From: Acanthopleuribacter pedis
GTDB taxonomy: Bacteria; Acidobacteriota; Holophagae; Acanthopleuribacterales; Acanthopleuribacteraceae
Reading direction: 5' to 3'
DNA: 64,000 nt
Assembly (NCBI RefSeq): GCF_017377855.1
Contig: NZ_JAFREP010000024.1
Coordinates: 62,001 to 126,000 of the forward strand
Shown here: positions 58,957 through 64,000 of the stretch, piece by piece
Layout: each line of letters starts with the position of its first letter
How positions within the stretch are numbered: position 1 is the first letter of the stretch
Translations under genes and position numbers: made by a program
Notes under the pieces: model-generated
What the model saw: only the letters and a program-made list of their open reading frames with translations
Told to the model about the DNA's origin: nothing
Databases searched by the model: none

Positions 58957-60084
58957 ATGAACGCACCCGCCTGGTACAAGGACAAACCGCTAACCCACCA
59001 AGATTTTTTAAATTGGGAACGCTGGTTGTTAACGCGATCACGTTTTGCCGCGCAGGGCTACGGCTTAACCCGTTTCCACGGGGATGAAAGCATCACGGCC
59101 ACGCCGGCAGACGACCACATCACCTTGACGGTCAACAACCTAACAGGGCTCACCACGAGCGGGTTCCCCGTGTCGGCGACCGGCCAAACCCAACAACTGA
59201 CCCACGGGCAACTCAACGCGCACAAGGCGGTCGACCTGTGGCTTTGGGTCAACCCGCCGGCGGATGAGAACAACCCGACCCCGGCCAAAGCGCAACTGGT
59301 CGTGGGATCGGCAACCCACGAGGCCCCGGCATGCCCGCGAGACCACCTGTATCTGGGCCGTTACCGGCGCGACGACGACCACCACACCGGTTTGGTCCGC
59401 GAGCTGGAACCGCCGCTTCACCACCTGGGCGCCTGGCGCGGCACGGTGACGCCCGCGATTCACCAATTCGCGGCACGCCTGCACGATGCCCTGGAAAGCT
59501 GGCGAACGGCCCCACCGTTGCTGTCGGTCGGCAGCCAAACGGCGCGCCATCTGCTCTTCCAAGCGGCCGCCGACTGGATGTGCACGCCCTTGATCGAACT
59601 GGAAAACACCTTGCGTCGCGCGCTGTGGTGCAACAACAACGAACCCCTGCCCCCATTTCAGTCGGACCCTGACCGCACCCACCACCTCAGCTTGGACCGC
59701 CAACTCAACGCCTTGGCGCAGCTGCTGCAGATGCAACCACGGGCAAACAGCGAACCGCGCCCGGCAACCCGCCCGTCGGGTGACGTTTATTTGGTTTACG
59801 CGGACAGCGGCCTCCGAATCCCCCATCAAACCCGATGGTCGGGCGACCGACTGACCCTCGATCTCGAAACCGAGGTACGCGGGGAAGTGCATTTGTTGGT
59901 GACCTACAGCGATCCCGCTCACCCGCCGCCGGTGGAAATTTTCCGACCCGATCCCCCGCGCGACATCCGCGCCGTCAAGGCGCACCAACCCAACACCCGG
60001 ATTTACCCCCTGGCGTTAACACCGGAACAGAGCCCTTCCCTGGTCCTACATTTCAGGGGATGGCATCCCAACGCCCACATGTGA
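58957..60084 (+). CDS. TssK-like baseplate protein
   Basis: The 375-residue protein begins PAWYKDKPLTHQDFLNWERWLLTRSRFAAQGYGLTRF, which follows the TssK N-terminal pattern (V-x-W-x-E-G-x-x-L-x-P-Q-H-F-Q..., L..R......YGWG), then a beta-rich section (ITLTVNNLTGL) and a helical middle, with a C-terminal beta-sandwich (VYLVYADSGLRIP...LTLDLETEVRGEVHLLVTYSD) like the TssK head/neck. TssK links baseplate wedges to the membrane complex. It is shorter than usual (about 440). AAGGAG precedes the ATG. Confidence 0.6.
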   Translation: MNAPAWYKDKPLTHQDFLNWERWLLTRSRFAAQGYGLTRFHGDESITATPADDHITLTVNNLTGLTTSGFPVSATGQTQQLTHGQLNAHKAVDLWLWVNPPADENNPTPAKAQLVVGSATHEAPACPRDHLYLGRYRRDDDHHTGLVRELEPPLHHLGAWRGTVTPAIHQFAARLHDALESWRTAPPLLSVGSQTARHLLFQAAADWMCTPLIELENTLRRALWCNNNEPLPPFQSDPDRTHHLSLDRQLNALAQLLQMQPRANSEPRPATRPSGDVYLVYADSGLRIPHQTRWSGDRLTLDLETEVRGEVHLLVTYSDPAHPPPVEIFRPDPPRDIRAVKAHQPNTRIYPLALTPEQSPSLVLHFRGWHPNAHM

Positions 60085-60092
60085 GGTCGCTT

Positions 60093-61787
60093 ATGCTTGA
60101 ATTTTTCTACAACCATATGGATTCACAACCCATCGGTGACGCGTTTCAAACGCTGTTATTCCCACCCCAACACCATCTCGCCCTCCAGATACTTACCGAG
60201 TGGGGCGACCACCTGCAAACCATTCGGGACAAAGCCGAGGATCCCGATGACCCCGAACTCAAAACATACCTGGTCGGCATTCAAGCCGCGGTGGCCAAGG
60301 CCATGGAAGGTTCGCCCAATTTATGGACACGAATGATCGCCGGGGTAACGCTGGACACGGTCTGCCAAGCAGCACAACGCGGGGCCGATCCGGCGATCTG
60401 GGAAATGATTTACGGTCCCTTTTCCCGCAATGACCAACCCATTAAATTGATGGCCGAAAACCTGTTCCACGATTGGGCGACGAACCATTTGATCGGGCCG
60501 GCGGGTCTCTATCATTTGGTCAAAGCCCTACTTGCCTCGCCCCGTTATGGAGCCTACTGGTTGGCAGAAAAAACCGAAATCCCGGCGATGGATCGGTATG
60601 TTCGCGGTGTTCAGTCGCGGCTTGCCTACGAACAGATACAAGCCGCAAAGCCGCTGAATAACGAGGCCTTGTTGCAAGCCGAACAAGCAATGGCGGCCCA
60701 AGCGCGCCACATCAAAAATGGCGAAAACCCAGTTTGGGCTTACCTCAATGCCCGGCTTCAACAAGCGCAACAAGGCCGCACCGTTGACATCATTCCCTTC
60801 AGCCAAAGCATTGTCAAAATACTTACCGAGGAAGACCAACAAAAAACCGAGAAAGCAAACGGGCAACCCACTTGGAAATCGCCTTTCAAAAGAAGCCAAT
60901 CAAAACCAATCCCCACCGGTCATATCCCGCGGGAACTAAAAATCGCCGTCCTGGGTGGTGTCAAAGGCGGCAAAACCAGCCTTGTCAAAGCATTGATGAA
61001 CATGAGTGATGATGCTTGTACCGAATTCAAATTTCCTTTAACCGTGGTCCCAACCAGGGAAACAGAAGAAAATTTGCAAAAGGTCGGTTTTCCAGCAGGA
61101 ACCGTTGGGGAAACACCCAATATCTACCGCGGTGAGGTGACCTTTACCATCCGCGATACCAAAATGAAGGTAACCCTGGTCGACCACACCGGATCCTTTA
61201 TCAACGACGTGGCCGATGTCGACCAAAAGGGTGACGCGGCCTTTCCCCAGATCTTTGATGTGAGCGCGGGCGCCGACCTTCTGGTGCTGGTGCTTTCTCC
61301 TGTTGATATCGAACATCTGGAAAGAGAAGGTTCTCGACTCTTGAACCACTACCGAACCCATGTTGCCCAGGCCTTAAAAACCAACCCGAACCTGATGGTC
61401 GCGCTGATGTTCACCAAATGCGATCAATATTGTTTGAATCAGCCCCCCAACCACCCACGATTTATCGGCACCCACGCGGAAAAAATCGCTTTGGTTGACT
61501 ACGCATCCGGCATTTCTGAAGACCACTGGACCAAACTGGTCGACGCCGCCGCGGCTTCCGAGCTCGCGGGTGAAGCGGCCTTAAAACGCCGGCTGATGAC
61601 GGCGACCCGCTGGTTGTGGCGCGAGATCGTCGCCAAAAACAAACTGAACCATCCGTTCTTCAACGCGTATTTGGTGGCGGCTTTGCCGGAAGATCCGCTT
61701 TTCAAGGATTGGTATTACCGGGGTTTTGCCCACTGTCTTGAAGATTTCTTCCATCACGCGGATCGCCGCCTGACGGGGATTTCCTGA
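60093..61787 (+). CDS. P-loop GTPase of injection cluster
   Basis: The 564-residue protein has a helical N-terminal half (1-280) without a known domain, then a GTPase: Walker A LGGVKGGKTSLVKAL (G288-S296), switch/Walker B LVDHTGSF in place of D-x-x-G, and TKCD as the G4 (N/T-KxD) motif. No transmembrane helix. P-loop NTPase domains occur in TssM, but there they are membrane-anchored; alternatively it belongs to the GTPase-associated conflict systems, where such a GTPase pairs with a GAP1-type protein. ATG 60093 follows GAGG; its stop overlaps the next gene by one base (TGATG). Confidence 0.75.
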   Translation: MLEFFYNHMDSQPIGDAFQTLLFPPQHHLALQILTEWGDHLQTIRDKAEDPDDPELKTYLVGIQAAVAKAMEGSPNLWTRMIAGVTLDTVCQAAQRGADPAIWEMIYGPFSRNDQPIKLMAENLFHDWATNHLIGPAGLYHLVKALLASPRYGAYWLAEKTEIPAMDRYVRGVQSRLAYEQIQAAKPLNNEALLQAEQAMAAQARHIKNGENPVWAYLNARLQQAQQGRTVDIIPFSQSIVKILTEEDQQKTEKANGQPTWKSPFKRSQSKPIPTGHIPRELKIAVLGGVKGGKTSLVKALMNMSDDACTEFKFPLTVVPTRETEENLQKVGFPAGTVGETPNIYRGEVTFTIRDTKMKVTLVDHTGSFINDVADVDQKGDAAFPQIFDVSAGADLLVLVLSPVDIEHLEREGSRLLNHYRTHVAQALKTNPNLMVALMFTKCDQYCLNQPPNHPRFIGTHAEKIALVDYASGISEDHWTKLVDAAAASELAGEAALKRRLMTATRWLWREIVAKNKLNHPFFNAYLVAALPEDPLFKDWYYRGFAHCLEDFFHHADRRLTGIS

Positions 61788-64000
61788 TGGATAAGCAAAG
61801 GATCAACGCCCACCACTTCGTCTTTGCGAAATATACCCAATTGGAAAAGCGCGATTTCGAGATCCTTGCCTACTTCCCGGCTGATCGCTTGGCTTTTTTT
61901 CGAGACTGCAAGGACGCGGTGTATCGGTTTATGGACCTTATTCCGCCTTGCCAAATTCCCGGTGGGGACACCCTTCGCATCATGCTCCCCCAAGGGGAAA
62001 ACATGATGTACCTCAAACTTTTCCCCAATCGCAAGGACCGCGAGGGCCGTTCAGCAACCGGGTACCATTGCCTGTTGCTTGATGAGGAAGGGTTACGCCT
62101 CGCCGACGGGGATCCAACCCAATTCGACAGTGCCATGGCGAGTCACATCGACGGCGGCAATACCCTGGCGGGAGAACATCCGCGCTATCGGCAGGTTCCT
62201 ACCGGGGAACGAGAAGTCGTCTTACCGTTACCCTTGCCTCAAGCCGGCGCGCCTCACCCGCAACCGGAAACAACAGCGCCACCCGACCAGCGGACTTTTT
62301 GGGTGGACAGCCCCGAGGAGACGCCCAGGTTCCGCCGCCAAGTTGGGGCTTGGCAGCTGGCGCGGCTTGCCCAAGGGTTGCAACCGCTTCCTTTTATTTG
62401 GAACCTCCACGCCGGCGCCGATGCACACCAACTCAAGCGTTTGCTTGAGGCGGTGGAACCACAATGGTTGAGTTTTGACGGTCCGCCAAAAACCGCAATC
62501 CCTGGGTTTCAAGCGGATCCCTCGGTTCAAAGGGCGACCCCACAACCACCCAAATTACCAAAGCCTTTGGAACCGCCCCCACAAACCAGGACCCGCCCCC
62601 AACCCATGCCGATCCCAATTCAGGGCGTACCCAGCCCACACCCACCGGACGGGCTCCAAGCCCTCCGTGATCAGCTCACCCAACTCGAAAATAAGGTTCA
62701 ACTAGAGGAGCTGCGCGTCGAACGCTTTAAGAAAGACAGCGAAGCCAAAGACCAAACCATTGGGGAACAAACCGCCCAAATCAAGCAGCGACAAAAAACC
62801 ATTGATGAACAGAAAAAGAAAGCCAAAACCGATGGGGAAAAGATCAAACAGCTCGAAGCGAAAGAAGAGGAACTGGGTCAAACCGTTCAAAGCCTATCGA
62901 AAGACTTGGAAAAAACGCGCGCGAACCTGGCCCATGAACAGGCACGGTGCAAGGCACTGGATGAAAAGCTTGTAAAAGCCGAAGCTGATTTGGAAACCTA
63001 TTCCATCGAAGCCGTGCGCAACCGGCAAGTCCGCATGGGTCTGGCGCTTGCGCTAATGGTTGTAACCGTCGTTGCGGCGCTGATGTTCGCCCTCTATTTC
63101 CGGGAGGCCTCACAAACCCTCAATCAAAAGTACCGCACGGCAATGAACCAAATCGAGGGATTAAAAGAGGAACGCGCTCAACTTTTGGGTGACCTTGGGC
63201 GAATCGGTGCTGAACTCGAAACGGAAAAAAGCAAAAAAGAACAGGTAGAAGAGAACCTCGTCGCGGAACAGGCACGGGCTGCCCACCTGGCCAACCTTCA
63301 CGAAGTTGAGAAAGCGCGCGGTAACAAACTAGAAACTGAAAGAAACTACGCCGTAGGGTCCCTAAACGGCCTTGTCCAAGGGTTTAACGCAAATCCCTAT
63401 CAGACCCCGACGCTTCCCACCCCGGCGGAAAATGAGCACGCGGCTAACGACGCGATTCACATCGCAGCAAAACGACTGATCGAAGCCCATGAAAGGGTAC
63501 GTGATTCATTGACTCAGGCCCAAAAACAGGCCCGAACAGCCGGATCGCGCAATAACCTTTCCAAACTGCAAACCGCTATTAACACGTTGACCAACCAGTT
63601 AAACGATCCCGGCTCGCAGCCCGCTACAAAGCATCGTCAATTAAAGGCGCTGCTTGCCGCTGTCAAAAAGCGAGAGCTACGAGCGCAGGCAACAGCCCAA
63701 AAAGCGGAGGCGCAACGGTTAACCAAAATCTTGGCGATGATCCCCCTTGCCTTTTCGGACAAGGATCAAAAAGAGGAACCCGAAGACGCGCAATTAAAAA
63801 ACGTCTGGTCGGCCCTTGAAAAGGCCGCTAAAGAACACAAAACAGGTGTAAACCTAGATCCCAGTGCAACACGGAATGAATGGTGGGACGAGCTACCGGA
63901 ACCCGTCCCTGGAGATTACATCAGAATTTACCGCCTGAACCCGAATAACGGTGAACTGATTGAAAGCGCGAATTTTTATTGGAAAAATTCCTCTTCCAAA
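61787..64000 (+). CDS. coiled-coil membrane protein, 3' end outside window
   Basis: The frame is open from ATG 61787 to the window edge (738 codons so far). Residues 1-120 form a compact domain (INAHHFVFAKYTQLEKRDFEILAYFPAD, YRFMDLIPPCQIPGGDTLRIMLPQGEN) that might be the GAP1-N-type partner of the preceding GTPase. A Pro/Gln-rich linker (about 255-295) follows, a long coiled coil (about 300-410), one transmembrane helix (MGLALALMVVTVVAALMFALYF, about 422-443) and a second long coiled coil/helical region outside the membrane. The order N-cytoplasmic, single helix and periplasmic part recalls TssL/TssM-like membrane cores or a scaffold; neither is established. Confidence 0.65.
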   Translation, partial: MDKQRINAHHFVFAKYTQLEKRDFEILAYFPADRLAFFRDCKDAVYRFMDLIPPCQIPGGDTLRIMLPQGENMMYLKLFPNRKDREGRSATGYHCLLLDEEGLRLADGDPTQFDSAMASHIDGGNTLAGEHPRYRQVPTGEREVVLPLPLPQAGAPHPQPETTAPPDQRTFWVDSPEETPRFRRQVGAWQLARLAQGLQPLPFIWNLHAGADAHQLKRLLEAVEPQWLSFDGPPKTAIPGFQADPSVQRATPQPPKLPKPLEPPPQTRTRPQPMPIPIQGVPSPHPPDGLQALRDQLTQLENKVQLEELRVERFKKDSEAKDQTIGEQTAQIKQRQKTIDEQKKKAKTDGEKIKQLEAKEEELGQTVQSLSKDLEKTRANLAHEQARCKALDEKLVKAEADLETYSIEAVRNRQVRMGLALALMVVTVVAALMFALYFREASQTLNQKYRTAMNQIEGLKEERAQLLGDLGRIGAELETEKSKKEQVEENLVAEQARAAHLANLHEVEKARGNKLETERNYAVGSLNGLVQGFNANPYQTPTLPTPAENEHAANDAIHIAAKRLIEAHERVRDSLTQAQKQARTAGSRNNLSKLQTAINTLTNQLNDPGSQPATKHRQLKALLAAVKKRELRAQATAQKAEAQRLTKILAMIPLAFSDKDQKEEPEDAQLKNVWSALEKAAKEHKTGVNLDPSATRNEWWDELPEPVPGDYIRIYRLNPNNGELIESANFYWKNSSSK

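Noticed and set aside
1..64000. tRNA, rRNA, insertion sequences, transposases, integrases, replication origins
   Set aside because: I looked for their usual signals (CCA-end cloverleaves, transposase motifs, terminal repeats with target duplications, att-like repeats) and saw none I could support.

Overview
The window is about 58% GC and densely coded. It carries no rRNA or tRNA that I can see. Large multidomain regulators (a Reg_prop/Y_Y_Y histidine kinase, a Pkn-type kinase, an ECF sigma/anti-sigma pair), CHAT and caspase-like proteases, two stand-alone defence loci and a secretion-type cluster suggest a free-living Gram-negative bacterium with a large genome. Acidobacteriota (Holophagae/Acanthopleuribacter-like) or a similar predatory/marine lineage is my guess; nothing here proves it.

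Left part (1-13.4 kb): a small membrane protein; a metal-sensing MerR gene with a MerR-type promoter followed by an easily missed 38-residue cysteine-rich metallothionein-like ORF; a DUF2628 protein; PEP carboxylase with its terminator; a secreted beta-propeller protein; a decayed sulfatase; an alpha/beta hydrolase; a 12-repeat CRISPR array with no cas genes in view; and a LuxR-type response regulator overlapping its hybrid-periplasmic histidine kinase.

Middle (13.7-39 kb): a truncated dockerin-like ORF; a three-gene, lower-GC putative defence operon (OLD/AAA15-type ATPase, TOPRIM-like partner, DUF262 protein); a methyltransferase; a secreted beta-helix protein; a SRPBCC protein with a GyrI-domain MerR regulator; convergent Hsp70-like and Ser/Thr kinase-TPR genes; two CesT-like chaperones in front of a 1783-residue candidate type III effector; then a Septu-like pair in which the PtuA ATPase carries an N-terminal TIR domain and the PtuB HNH gene is split by an A8 tract. 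A GNAT gene and a decayed partial copy of it follow.

Right part (39.2-64 kb, all plus strand): ECF sigma factor, zinc-finger anti-sigma, secreted TPR-CHAT protease, a glycine-rich 27-residue tandem-repeat protein, a caspase-like protease, a CHAT-transmembrane protein, a DUF4403 protein, then a tightly packed set: ClpV/ClpB-like AAA+ unfoldase, a 1160-residue unknown, an Hcp-like candidate, VgrG spike, an unknown, TssK-like baseplate protein, a P-loop GTPase and a coiled-coil membrane protein that runs off the window. I read this as a divergent contractile-injection (type VI-like) machine placed beside caspase-like proteases; this arrangement, and the TIR-Septu locus, are the best candidates for something undescribed.
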